31,667 bases of DNA, from assembly GCA_023392285.1 (NCBI GenBank), contig JAEVZK010000061.1:1-31667 (forward strand). The letters run 5' to 3'. The position numbers were made by a program, and so were the translations under genes. Positions 14,928 to 23,124 of this stretch are shown piece by piece. Under the pieces are notes generated by a model. The model made no database searches and was not told where the DNA came from. It saw only the letters and a program-made list of their open reading frames with translations. Numbering within the stretch: position 1 is the first letter of the stretch; every line of letters starts with the position of its first letter. Origin of the DNA: Armatimonadota bacterium (GTDB lineage Bacteria; Armatimonadota; Fimbriimonadia; Fimbriimonadales; Fimbriimonadaceae).

Positions 14928-16817
14928 ATGTCAGCAACTTACGAACTCCTTTCAAGCATCGTTAACCCAACGGATTTGCATAAGTTTGCTGATAAAGAGT
15001 TGCTACAAATTGCGCAGGAAATCCGAAGGGCCATTCTTGAAAAGGTAAGCATGACCGGCGGACATTTCAGCTCGAACCTTGGAACGGTAGAGCTAACGGT
15101 GGCGCTCTATGCCGCCTATTCAATACCTCCGGACAAGGTGATTTGGGACACCGGGCATCAAGCCTATCCACATAAGCTGCTGACTGGGCGCCTCCCACGC
15201 TTTGACACGCTTCGCAAGCATAAAGGGATGAGCGGCTTCCTCAAGCGCGACGAACACGAACTCGATTCCTTTGGAGCGGGTCATGCGGGAACGGCTATTT
15301 CAGCGGCATTGGGCTTCGCGGCGGCACGCGATCGACTCGGCACGTCAGAGCGGGTGGTGGCCATTGCGGGTGACGCGGCCATTGCTTCGGGAATGAGTTG
15401 GGAAGCTTTGAATCACGGCGGTGCGCTCAAGACCGACTTCACCGTGGTTCTCAATGACAACCGAATGTCGATCGCTCCGAACGTCGGGGCCTTGACGACC
15501 TACTTGCAAAAGCTCCGTTCCAGGCCAGATTTTCAGGGATTGGCCCAGCGTGCGAAGGGTATTGCCGAAAAATTACCGTCACCGGTGGGCCGAGTAGCGG
15601 CCGGTCTCCGGCACGGGATCACGCACTATTTCGCTCCAGAAGATACAGGCACGATTTTCGAAGAGATGGGCTACGAATACATCGGACCCATTGATGGGCA
15701 CGATCTTCTCACTATGCTTGAGGTTTTTCGCAATGTGAGAGAACTGAAGGGTCCAACGTTCGTGCATGCGCTAACGGTGAAGGGCAAAGGCTACGAAGTC
15801 GCAGAGGAAGATTCGAGAAAGTGGCATGGCGTGATTCCCTTCGACCTCGAGTCTTGCGAGATGAATAAGGTCGCCGGACCAGTTACATACACTCAAGCGT
15901 TCGGCTCCGCCGCTATCGAGTGCGCGGAAATCGATCCGAAAGTTGTGGCGATTACCGCGGCCATGCCGGACGGCACCGGACTTACGGAGTTCGCTAAGAA
16001 GTTTCCCGATCGATACTATGATGTCGGCATCGCGGAACAACACGCGGTCACCTTTGCTGCTGGCATGGCCGCGGGCGGCATGAAGCCTTTCTGCGCCATT
16101 TATTCCACCTTCTTGCAACGAGGATTTGACCAGGTCCTTCACGATGTCGCCTTGCAGAAGCTGCCGGTGCGCTTCTTCCTCGATCGTGCTGGCCTAGTGG
16201 GCGATGACGGTCCTACTCACCATGGTGCGTTTGACATCTCGATGCTCAGCTTCATTCCCAACACGGTTCTGCTGGCCCCGCGAGACACTACTGAACTTCG
16301 CGAAATGATCAATTGGATGAAGGATTTTGATCGGCTGCCCAGCGTGGTTCGATATCCTCGTGGGGCAAGCGATGATCGTCTTCCTGAGGCTCGCACGAGC
16401 ATTCAATTAGGGAAGGGTGAAGTGATTTTTGACTCCTCCACTCCGCAAGTCGCTTTCGTCGCGGTCGGCTCGATGGTGAGCGTCGCTCATGAGGTGGCGA
16501 GGTCGCTAGATCAACAGAACATCGGATCGACAGTGGTGAACGCGCGCTTTATAAAACCATTGGATGCGGAACTCATCTGCCGAGAGGCACAGCGTTCTGG
16601 CCGCGTCGTGACCTTGGAAGAGAATAGTCGCCGAGGGGGCTTTGGTGAGTCTGTTCGAGACATGCTGCACGAGCGAGGCTTGGGACATCTGCCGCACAAA
16701 ATCATCTCCCTGCCGGATCACTTTGTGGAGCACGGCACGCAGAAGCTCATCCGAGCCGACTGCGGATTGGATGCGGCTTCAGTCGAGCAGCAAGTGCTTT
16801 CTCTCATTTCGGTCTAG
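14928..16817 (+). CDS. dxs: 1-deoxy-D-xylulose-5-phosphate synthase
   Basis: Dxs condenses pyruvate and glyceraldehyde 3-phosphate in the first step of the MEP isoprenoid pathway, using thiamine diphosphate. The 629-aa length is typical. Visible motifs are GGHFSSNLGTVELTVALY near the N terminus, DTGHQAYPHKLLTGR, GAGHAGTAISAALG, the diphosphate/Mg site GDAAIASGMSWEALNHGG with NDNRMSIAPNVGAL, the catalytic Glu in GIAEQHAVTFAAGMA and the substrate loop LVGDDGPTHHGAFD. GDAAIAS replaces the more usual GDGALT, and AGHAGT replaces the common GHSST, so the active-site loop is somewhat divergent. AGGA lies 7 nt before the ATG. Its TAG stop shares bases with the stop of convergent thyX (CTAG). Confidence 0.96.
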   Translation: MSATYELLSSIVNPTDLHKFADKELLQIAQEIRRAILEKVSMTGGHFSSNLGTVELTVALYAAYSIPPDKVIWDTGHQAYPHKLLTGRLPRFDTLRKHKGMSGFLKRDEHELDSFGAGHAGTAISAALGFAAARDRLGTSERVVAIAGDAAIASGMSWEALNHGGALKTDFTVVLNDNRMSIAPNVGALTTYLQKLRSRPDFQGLAQRAKGIAEKLPSPVGRVAAGLRHGITHYFAPEDTGTIFEEMGYEYIGPIDGHDLLTMLEVFRNVRELKGPTFVHALTVKGKGYEVAEEDSRKWHGVIPFDLESCEMNKVAGPVTYTQAFGSAAIECAEIDPKVVAITAAMPDGTGLTEFAKKFPDRYYDVGIAEQHAVTFAAGMAAGGMKPFCAIYSTFLQRGFDQVLHDVALQKLPVRFFLDRAGLVGDDGPTHHGAFDISMLSFIPNTVLLAPRDTTELREMINWMKDFDRLPSVVRYPRGASDDRLPEARTSIQLGKGEVIFDSSTPQVAFVAVGSMVSVAHEVARSLDQQNIGSTVVNARFIKPLDAELICREAQRSGRVVTLEENSRRGGFGESVRDMLHERGLGHLPHKIISLPDHFVEHGTQKLIRADCGLDAASVEQQVLSLISV

Positions 16818-17734
16818 CTGAGTAGAGTCGGCTCTTCGGCGGGCTGGCTGGCTTGTGCAGCTCGCAGCTTGTCCAGCTTGTCCCGGAACGTCTGAAGGGC
16901 ACGTCCGGTCAGCTGCGGTTCCTTTTTGTCCAATAGAGCCACCAACGCTTCCGCCTCGCCTCGCGAAAAGGTGACCGATCCCAGCACGTGCTCCTCGAAC
17001 GCATCATAGGCGAGCGGCGCCACTGCTCGGGCACACTCGGCCATCCTTTCTGCAAAGACCCTGATCTCGTACTGGGCGTGTGGGTCCATCCTTAGTCGCA
17101 AGAAATGAAACAGGTTGTGCAAGTCGATGCTCCAATACCATTCGGTGTACATCGACAGCGGGAGGTTCATTCTCGCCAACTCTCTCGCGACATTCTTTTC
17201 GATTAATTGGCTGTAGTTACTGTAAATCGCGCGCTGCTCCTCTTCGAACAGACGAAGCACCTCGGAGCTCTGCTCGGGAGTTAGGCAATCCTCGCTGCGT
17301 CCTTGTTTGTTCGAGATGCTCTGGAATCGAACTTGTTCAGGATCTGGCAGATAAAACTCGTCGCGCATGATCGAGTAGCGTCCAGAAATCTCGTTCAGTT
17401 TAGCGGTCCGATGTCTCACCCATTGACGAGCCACAAAGATGGGCATTTTGCAGTGAAAGGTCAGCTGAACCTGTTCGAATGGGCTGGTGTGCCAGTTTCG
17501 CATCAAATAATTGATGAGCCCCCGATCTTCCCTGACCGTTTTGGTGCCAGCTCCATAGCTAACGCGTGCGGACTGCACGATACGAGCGTCACCGCCCATG
17601 TAATCCACCAAGCGAACGAACCCCTTGTCGAGACACTTCAGCTCCTGATCGAGGAGGGCATCGGCTTCGGGAACACTGGCGCGCAGCATATCAAGAGTAT
17701 GGAGATTTGAGACTTCGTTTCGCGACGGGGTCAC
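16814..17734 (-). CDS. thyX: Flavin-dependent thymidylate synthase ThyX
   Basis: ThyX makes dTMP from dUMP with methylenetetrahydrofolate, FAD and NADPH. The signature RHR-x7-S is present as RHRTAKLNEISGRYS (residues 107-121), preceded by HTSPFEQVQLTFHCKMPIFV, a region that binds FAD and dUMP. Downstream, YSQLIEKNVARELARMNLP and the WYWSIDLHNLFHFLRLRMD motif are also family hallmarks. At 306 aa it is longer than many ThyX proteins, mainly through a C-terminal tail. The GTG start overlaps the stop of the YeiH gene (GTGA, 17731-17734), so translation is coupled. No thyA is seen in the window. The stop overlaps that of dxs. Confidence 0.95.
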   Translation of the reverse strand: MTPSRNEVSNLHTLDMLRASVPEADALLDQELKCLDKGFVRLVDYMGGDARIVQSARVSYGAGTKTVREDRGLINYLMRNWHTSPFEQVQLTFHCKMPIFVARQWVRHRTAKLNEISGRYSIMRDEFYLPDPEQVRFQSISNKQGRSEDCLTPEQSSEVLRLFEEEQRAIYSNYSQLIEKNVARELARMNLPLSMYTEWYWSIDLHNLFHFLRLRMDPHAQYEIRVFAERMAECARAVAPLAYDAFEEHVLGSVTFSRGEAEALVALLDKKEPQLTGRALQTFRDKLDKLRAAQASQPAEEPTLLS

Positions 17735-18660
17735 ATAGCTTTCGCCGCGAAAAGAGCAGCAACGCTAATGAACAACCACAACCCGATGCCTTGCAGCATT
17801 GGTCGAATGCCAACTTGCTTGAGGGTCGCTTTGCTCAACCCGCCACCGATCAGGAACAGAGAGAGGGAAAAGCCGGAGGTCGCAATGTACTTGATGACGT
17901 CAGCTTGCGCACGAATCTCAGCACTGTAGGTTCGGGCAAGAGAAGCAAGAATGAACAGGCCAATGAACCATGGAACGGCGGGCTTCGCTCCGCCCGCTTC
18001 CTTGTTGCGATTTCTTGCCGTGACATAGCTCGCGACAAGGGTAATCGGGATCAGATAGAGAACTCTCGACAGCTTTACTGCGGTTGCGGTGGCCAGAGCC
18101 GTGCCTCCGTAGGCCGCGCCCGCCCCAACCACCGAGGAGACGTCGTGAATCGCGATTCCCGCCCAGGTGCCGAATTGCTGGTCCGACAAGCCCATAAGGT
18201 GGCCAAGAGGAGGGAAGGTGATGAGCGCCACCGCATTGAGAAGAAATACCGTGCCGACTGCGACGGAAACGTCCTCTTGCGGGGCATCGACAACAGAACT
18301 CATGGCTGCGATGGCGGAGCCGCCGCAAATGGCAGTTCCCGTCGAGACCAATAAACCTGTAATGGGCTGAACGTTCAGGAGTTTCTGCAAGCCGTAGCCA
18401 AGCAGGAAAACAGCCGCGATTGAAACGAGGGCAAAAGCGATACCCTTTTGTCCGGCCTGCAAAACGGTGTTCAGATCGACTGAAAACCCGAGGAGCACGA
18501 CTGCTGCCTGGAGCAGAACTTTGCTGAAGGACTTCGACTCTTTCGGGTAAGGATTGCCTAACGCCAAGGCCAACCCAATTCCCAGCAGCAAGGCAATCCA
18601 TGGTTCGCACCAAGGTGTGAAACAAAAGGCTGCCAGCAGGAAGAAAAGAACGTTTCTCAC
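17731..18660 (-). CDS. YeiH-family (UPF0324) membrane transporter, putative sulfate/sulfonate exporter
   Basis: This 309-aa polytopic protein fits the YeiH/UPF0324 family, with about nine or ten hydrophobic helices. Characteristic segments are LLQAAVVLLGFSVDLNTVL, the glycine-rich STGTAICGGSAIAAMSSVVDA, the AGIAIHDVSSVVGAGAAYG motif, and the closing SLFLIGGGLSKATLKQVGIRPMLQG. Family members have been proposed to export sulfate or sulfonated compounds, but the substrate is not well established. It lies between the ASCH gene and thyX, overlapping each by GTGA, so the three genes form one translationally coupled unit. The GTG start gives MRNVLFFLLAAFCF, directly entering the first helix. Confidence 0.92.
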   Translation of the reverse strand: MRNVLFFLLAAFCFTPWCEPWIALLLGIGLALALGNPYPKESKSFSKVLLQAAVVLLGFSVDLNTVLQAGQKGIAFALVSIAAVFLLGYGLQKLLNVQPITGLLVSTGTAICGGSAIAAMSSVVDAPQEDVSVAVGTVFLLNAVALITFPPLGHLMGLSDQQFGTWAGIAIHDVSSVVGAGAAYGGTALATATAVKLSRVLYLIPITLVASYVTARNRNKEAGGAKPAVPWFIGLFILASLARTYSAEIRAQADVIKYIATSGFSLSLFLIGGGLSKATLKQVGIRPMLQGIGLWLFISVAALFAAKAM

Positions 18661-19004
18661 TCGTCGACGCGCGAGAAGTAGATGACAGTCACGCGATGGT
18701 CCGGAGTGATGAAGTCGCCATAAATGCGGCTTAGAACGGCGATGATGTCGTCTTCGGAACGGAATTCGGGATTCTCTCGCTCGATATCTCTGGGAGAGAG
18801 CTCGGCGATGGTTTTCACCTCAACTCGATCCAAGATCGCCGAGTAGAGCTTTTGCCTTCGCCCGAATCGAGGTCCGACGGTGATCCAGACCACCATGCCG
18901 GTCCGATACTTGTCGGTTTTGTCGCCCAACCGAATGGTGACAGTCTTACGGTTGTTTCGGAGCACGTCTCCATAAAGATCGGTGTAGAAGTTGAGCGCGT
19001 ACAT
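18657..19004 (-). CDS. ASCH-domain protein (115 aa)
   Basis: This small cytoplasmic protein resembles ASCH-domain proteins, a PUA-related fold expected to bind RNA. The beginning, MYALNFYTDLYGDVLRNNRKTVTIRLGDKTDKYRTG, has the basic strand-turn that in this family faces the ligand. VVWITVGPRFGRRQKLYSAIL and the acidic helix PEFRSEDDIIAVLSRIYG follow. It is the first gene of the ASCH - YeiH - ThyX operon, its stop overlapping the transporter start (GTGA). The link between an RNA-binding module, a transporter and dTMP synthesis is not obvious. The upstream 60 bp (19005-19064) are a divergent promoter region shared with the hydrolase. Confidence 0.85.
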   Translation of the reverse strand: MYALNFYTDLYGDVLRNNRKTVTIRLGDKTDKYRTGMVVWITVGPRFGRRQKLYSAILDRVEVKTIAELSPRDIERENPEFRSEDDIIAVLSRIYGDFITPDHRVTVIYFSRVDE

Positions 19005-19064
19005 TTAGTCTCTATTATCTACGACCGACGCACATCCACCGCAAGCGTGGGGGTGTAATGGGAT

Positions 19065-19934
19065 GTGGTCTGGCTCGCCGCGATCGTTTTTCTTTACCTT
19101 TTGCTCCTCTTTGCAGTGGCTTGGTTCAGCATCCATCCCTTTCGCACTCCCCTGTTCATCTCCCCGGGCTCGCTCGGAAGCCCACAGGAGGAATTTCAGA
19201 TCGCCTCGACTGACGGAATTCAGTTGAAGTGCTGGTGGGTACCTGCCCCCGAAGCAAAAACCGTGGCGATCCTTTGCCACGGCTATGTGATGAATCGTTC
19301 GGAGCTAACACCCGTCGCATGCTGGCTTTGGCAGAGAGGCATCTCGGCCCTCTTGATCGAATTCAGGGCGCATGGCCACACGCGGGGCGGAGTGTCGACC
19401 ATCGGCTACCGAGAGTCGGATGATGTCGTGGCGGCGATCCAGGAGGCCCGGAACAGATGTCCGGACTGCAAAATAATTCTCATCGGCAGCAGCATGGGAT
19501 CAGCGGCTTCGGCCTTTGCCGCCGCTAAGGTGCCAGTCGATGGCGTTGTGTTAGATAGCGCCTATTCAAAATTGGTGGACGCGAGCTTCGGCTGGTGGCG
19601 ATTTTTGGGCGGACGATGGCTGTCGTGGCTGTTCGGGCCGACGATTCTGCTGGCTGGCCCCCTGGTTCGGATGAACCCCTTTAGGGTCGACGTGGCTGCG
19701 GCCCTTGAGACGATTCATTGTCCGGTCCTCATGCTTCACGGACGTTGTGACAATCTGGCGCTCCCGGAGCAAGCCGAAAGAAATTATGCGGCAGCAGGAG
19801 GCCCGAAGGAGCTCGTCTGGTTCGATCAGTGCGGACACAGCGAATTTCGTTGGGTTCAGTCGGAGCGATACTACCAAGCACTTGAAAACTGGCTTTGCAA
19901 GCACAATTTCTTGCCAAAACCAGAAATGAGTTGA
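19065..19934 (+). CDS. Membrane-anchored alpha/beta hydrolase
   Basis: A 289-aa alpha/beta-hydrolase-fold protein with an N-terminal hydrophobic anchor (residues 2-21). The nucleophile elbow is GSSMG (141-145, Ser143), the acid is Asp229 in HGRCDNLAL and the base is His258 in QCGHSE. The oxyanion region is LCHGYVMNRSE. The arrangement matches the YfhR/ABHD13/BEM46-like group, whose substrates are mostly unknown. The GTG start at 19065 is preceded by a GGGGGTG stretch about 10 nt away; nearby ATGs at 19058 and 19063 are out of frame. It is divergent from the ASCH operon and followed by a 108-bp gap before the DUF433 gene. Confidence 0.85.
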   Translation: MVWLAAIVFLYLLLLFAVAWFSIHPFRTPLFISPGSLGSPQEEFQIASTDGIQLKCWWVPAPEAKTVAILCHGYVMNRSELTPVACWLWQRGISALLIEFRAHGHTRGGVSTIGYRESDDVVAAIQEARNRCPDCKIILIGSSMGSAASAFAAAKVPVDGVVLDSAYSKLVDASFGWWRFLGGRWLSWLFGPTILLAGPLVRMNPFRVDVAAALETIHCPVLMLHGRCDNLALPEQAERNYAAAGGPKELVWFDQCGHSEFRWVQSERYYQALENWLCKHNFLPKPEMS

Positions 19935-20042
19935 CGAAATTCCGGATTCCCGGCAATATAGTAAATGTCAGGAGCGCAACGGCGCGCATCCGCGACCCGG
20001 CAAGGATGCGGGGTGAAGTGTTGGCTAACACGGAGCGTTCCA

Positions 20043-20543
20043 ATGAAAATTCCTTTCAACGCATGGCAGATCGCGCAGCTTGAGCGACTGGCCCAAACTG
20101 ACCCTTCCGCTCTCGAAGATGCCCTCAACGCGGTGTATACGGCTCGGCCCGACATCGTTGAATTTGTCGTTATCGGGGGAGTGGATCAAGAAGAGATCTC
20201 CGTAAAAGAGGCATCTCAATTACTTCAGAAGTCTGAGGACGCCATTGAGGCATTGCTTTGCGCACACCGCCGACGCACGCTCAAGCAGCAGTGCGTGGTG
20301 ATCTGCGAAGGAGCGATCGCGCGCATCGCAGATGGGGGAATACCCATCTGGGAAATCGTGAGGACTTACCGCCAAGTCGGTTCTCTCGAAAGGCTTTCAG
20401 AGGTCTTTGCGGGAATCTCAGCCCCCGTTCTCCAAGCGGCTCTTGCGTACGCTGAGGTGAACCGGGATGAAATCGACGATCAAATCGGGCGCTACGAAGA
20501 GATGCTCGAGAGAAAGCGCGCGGAATATCCATACGCGCGCTAA
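20043..20543 (+). CDS. DUF433-domain protein (166 aa)
   Basis: The C-terminal half is DUF433-like, a winged-helix-type domain: IADGGIPIWEIVRTYRQVGSL, SEVFAGISAPVLQAALAYAE, then NRDEIDDQIGRYEEMLERKR. In other genomes such domains often act as DNA-binding antitoxin-like modules (VapB-type). The N-terminal part adds an unrelated helical segment including QEEISVKEASQLLQKSEDAIEALL, which looks like an excisionase/MerR-type helix-turn-helix. I chose ATG 20043 because GGAG lies 7 nt upstream; an upstream in-frame start at 19965 would add a basic, Cys-containing stretch without a ribosome site. No PIN-type toxin gene is adjacent; purK follows 23 bp downstream. Confidence 0.75.
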   Translation: MKIPFNAWQIAQLERLAQTDPSALEDALNAVYTARPDIVEFVVIGGVDQEEISVKEASQLLQKSEDAIEALLCAHRRRTLKQQCVVICEGAIARIADGGIPIWEIVRTYRQVGSLERLSEVFAGISAPVLQAALAYAEVNRDEIDDQIGRYEEMLERKRAEYPYAR

Positions 20544-20566
20544 GCATCGCCCGGTAATCTTGAGGC

Positions 20567-21664
20567 GTGGCGGAGTTCGACATTGGCTTTCTCGGTGGTG
20601 GCCAATTGGCGCGCATGTCGATTCAGGCTGCCCAGCGCATGGGCCTGCGGTGCCTCTCGCTTGATTCCGCTGAGCTGACGCCTGCTTCACAGTTAGCTGC
20701 AGCAATCGTGGGGCAACTCGATGATCCCGAATGCGTCGCCGAGATATTTCGCCGATGCGAGCGGGTGACTCTGGAAAATGAGTTTATTCCCGCCGATGCG
20801 ATTCGAACTGCCTTGCAGATTTCGGGAGTCCCGGAAGAACGTCTCACCCCAGGTGTCGAGACCCTCGCCCTGATCCAGGACAAGCTCTTGCAACGGCAGG
20901 CACTGAGCAGGGCAGGGGTTCCCTCTCCTAAAGCTTTGCCTCTCGAATCGGAGTCGAACCCGACCTTTCCAGTCGTCCTGAAGGCGCGGTTCGGGGGTTA
21001 TGATGGCAAGGGAACTCGCTACGCACGCGATCGAGAGGAATTCGAGAGTCACCGGCCCCTCTATCAAGGCGGGGGCTGGTTATACGAGGATTTCGTCGAC
21101 TTTCGTCGCGAACTCGCCGTGATGGTTTACCGATCTCGCAGCGAAACCGGAGTCTTCGCGACGATGACTACGGTTCAGTCTAACCATGTGTGCGACCTAG
21201 TCTTTCCTTCGGACACGGATGCGAGCGAGATCGCAATCGCCGCGGTGGAGGCAGTGTCAGGGTATGGATTGTTCGGAGTGGAACTCTTCGAACTTGAGAG
21301 TGGCGCTTTCCTCGTGAATGAGTTAGCCCCGCGTCCGCACAATACTGGCCATTACACCCTAGACTGGGGTGGTATCAGCCAATTCGATCAGCATGTTCGG
21401 CTTACCTACGGTGTTGCTTGTGCTGCGCCGGTCGGGATGCCAACCTGCATGGCCAACCTGCTTGGCCAACCGGGAGCCGGCGATTTCAGGCAGGCTCTGC
21501 GTGCCACCCTGGAGGCTGTTCCCGAAGCGCGGGTGCATTGGTACGGCAAAGCGGACTCCCGCCCGGGTCGAAAAATGGGGCATATCAACGTGGTCGGGAA
21601 CAACGCGGTCTCCCGGGCTAAGCTGGCTCGGGAGACGTTCTACAGAGCGTGGACAGCTACTTAG
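20567..21664 (+). CDS. purK: N5-carboxyaminoimidazole ribonucleotide synthase PurK
   Basis: PurK is an ATP-grasp enzyme that uses ATP and bicarbonate to make N5-CAIR from AIR in purine synthesis. The 365-aa protein shows the N-terminal GFLGGGQLARMSIQAAQRMG, the ENEFIPADAI segment, the ATP-grasp loop VLKARFGGYDGKGTR, the clamp YEDFVDFRRELAVMVYRS, the metal ligand region LFGVELFELESG, and the closing NELAPRPHNTGHYT. All are expected for the family. The GTG start lies 23 bp after the DUF433 gene. PurE, its usual neighbour, is not here. The stop overlaps by 8 bp with the convergent serine-hydrolase gene. Confidence 0.94.
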   Translation: MAEFDIGFLGGGQLARMSIQAAQRMGLRCLSLDSAELTPASQLAAAIVGQLDDPECVAEIFRRCERVTLENEFIPADAIRTALQISGVPEERLTPGVETLALIQDKLLQRQALSRAGVPSPKALPLESESNPTFPVVLKARFGGYDGKGTRYARDREEFESHRPLYQGGGWLYEDFVDFRRELAVMVYRSRSETGVFATMTTVQSNHVCDLVFPSDTDASEIAIAAVEAVSGYGLFGVELFELESGAFLVNELAPRPHNTGHYTLDWGGISQFDQHVRLTYGVACAAPVGMPTCMANLLGQPGAGDFRQALRATLEAVPEARVHWYGKADSRPGRKMGHINVVGNNAVSRAKLARETFYRAWTAT

Positions 21665-23033
21665 CGTCTTGCCCGCGTAAGAGGATTTGCGCCAGTCGAT
21701 TCTCCTTGCTCCAGAGAATATACGCGGCATAGGTGCGTTTACTTGTCTTGATCAAGTAGGAAAGCCACTGATCAGAACCCGATGGCGAACTGCCTGCAAA
21801 ATCGATTTGGGCAATATCTTTGAGAGGCACAAAGGCTTGGCTCATACCCGCACGCGCCGTTTTCATCGGGCCAATGATCTCGGGTTCGAGAAGATTGGCG
21901 TCGGGTTTGTTTTCCGCAAGAGCGAGAAGTGCCATTTTGACTTGCGCGGTTCGCGCAGCCTGGGGATCGGGGACGGTGGAGAGAGGCTTGGGCTTCAGCG
22001 AAGGCTGGTATAGCTCGGCCACGGTTCGTGCCGTGGACTCGCCACCAAATGCGTACACGTTACCAAGAACGATGACACTGATTCCGTCTTTCGGATAACG
22101 TACAAATCCCGCTGAATAGCCAACTGAATTGCCACCGTGACCGACATAAGGAGGAGAATCGGGCAGAGTGAGATTCCAGCCCATTCCGTAGAATTTCTTC
22201 CGACCATTGTTCAACGTGGCGTTTGCCCAAAGCAGGTCGTAAGAGGCTGGCCTTAAGAGCTTTCGCTCTTGGAGAGCAGCGTCCCACTTCGCCATATCCG
22301 CGACGGTCGTCATCAGCGACCCGTCCGAGGCGATGGTCATTGATCCCGGTCGGACGCGAATCTGCGTCGTGTGGTCGGCATTCAGGTATCCGTGGGCGCG
22401 ATTCTTTACGATTGCGTACGTGTCATCGAAGGAAGTGTTTGACATCTCCAGCGGCTTCAATATCACATCAGAGACGTATTGTTGATAGCTCTTGCCAGCC
22501 GCCTTCTCGATGATCCAGCCCATGAGGGCATAGTTTGTGTTGCTGTAGGACCAACTGGAGCCTGGATCGAAATCAAGCGCAAGCGGCGCCATCTTTGACA
22601 TCCATGTAGCTCGGTCGAATTCATCTGTCAGACCGATCCCCGGCACGAAGGCGTAGTCTTGCAGACCAGAAGTCTGATAAAGGAGGTGGCGGATTTTGAT
22701 GTCTTTCCAGGCAGCTGGAGCTTCGGGGATGTATTTGGAAACGGGATCATCGAGCGACAACTTGCCATCCTCGACCAGCTTCATTGCGGCGAACGAGGTG
22801 AACTGCTTCGTGATGGATCCTATCTCGAAGATATTGTCTGGAGTGGTTTTGACATCGAGTTCGAGATCCGCGAACCCGTAGCAGCGGGTGTTTAAGTGGC
22901 CATGATCGACGATGCCGACCACTAATCCAGGAATTCGGTTCTTGGCCATTTCGCCTCGAATGTAGTCATCGATTGGATCAGCAAGACAAATTGTGGTGAG
23001 GCTCAGCGCGACGAGAGAGACTGCAAATTTCAC
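21657..23033 (-). CDS. Secreted serine hydrolase, class C beta-lactamase/esterase family
   Basis: A 458-aa exported serine hydrolase of the beta-lactamase (AmpC/EstB-like) fold. Residues 1-18 form a signal peptide ending near CLADP. The SxxK nucleophile motif is Ser73-Ile-Thr-Lys76 in IGSITKQFTS, the YxN motif is Tyr163-Ser-Asn165, and the third motif is HGG at 299-301 in VGHGGNSVGYSAGF. A C-terminal domain of about 130 residues follows, as in many peptidases and esterases of this family. HGG in place of KTG points to an esterase or D-peptidase more than an antibiotic-hydrolysing enzyme; antibiotic resistance should not be inferred. It is divergent from deoB. Confidence 0.88.
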   Translation of the reverse strand: MKFAVSLVALSLTTICLADPIDDYIRGEMAKNRIPGLVVGIVDHGHLNTRCYGFADLELDVKTTPDNIFEIGSITKQFTSFAAMKLVEDGKLSLDDPVSKYIPEAPAAWKDIKIRHLLYQTSGLQDYAFVPGIGLTDEFDRATWMSKMAPLALDFDPGSSWSYSNTNYALMGWIIEKAAGKSYQQYVSDVILKPLEMSNTSFDDTYAIVKNRAHGYLNADHTTQIRVRPGSMTIASDGSLMTTVADMAKWDAALQERKLLRPASYDLLWANATLNNGRKKFYGMGWNLTLPDSPPYVGHGGNSVGYSAGFVRYPKDGISVIVLGNVYAFGGESTARTVAELYQPSLKPKPLSTVPDPQAARTAQVKMALLALAENKPDANLLEPEIIGPMKTARAGMSQAFVPLKDIAQIDFAGSSPSGSDQWLSYLIKTSKRTYAAYILWSKENRLAQILLRGQDAK

Positions 23034-23124
23034 GAGAATCTTACGCTGCCAGCTTCCGAGTTCGTTCCATCAGAGGACCATTTTGACCTAAGATGGGCAG
23101 CCCGTCCGTTTGCCACAATAAGGC

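Noticed and set aside
17566..18354. A 262-codon open frame on the plus strand across thyX and the YeiH gene
   Set aside because: It lies antisense to two clearly recognised proteins, and its translation is Arg/Asn/Gly-rich without any domain. It is a compositional shadow.
17918..18625. A 235-codon open frame on the minus strand
   Set aside because: It is another frame of the YeiH gene on the same strand; its translation is rich in Arg, Ser and Cys with no membrane segments.
21657..23033. Antibiotic-resistance beta-lactamase
   Set aside because: The SxxK and YxN motifs are shared by many esterases and peptidases of this fold; the third motif is HGG, not KTG, and the protein has an extra C-terminal domain.
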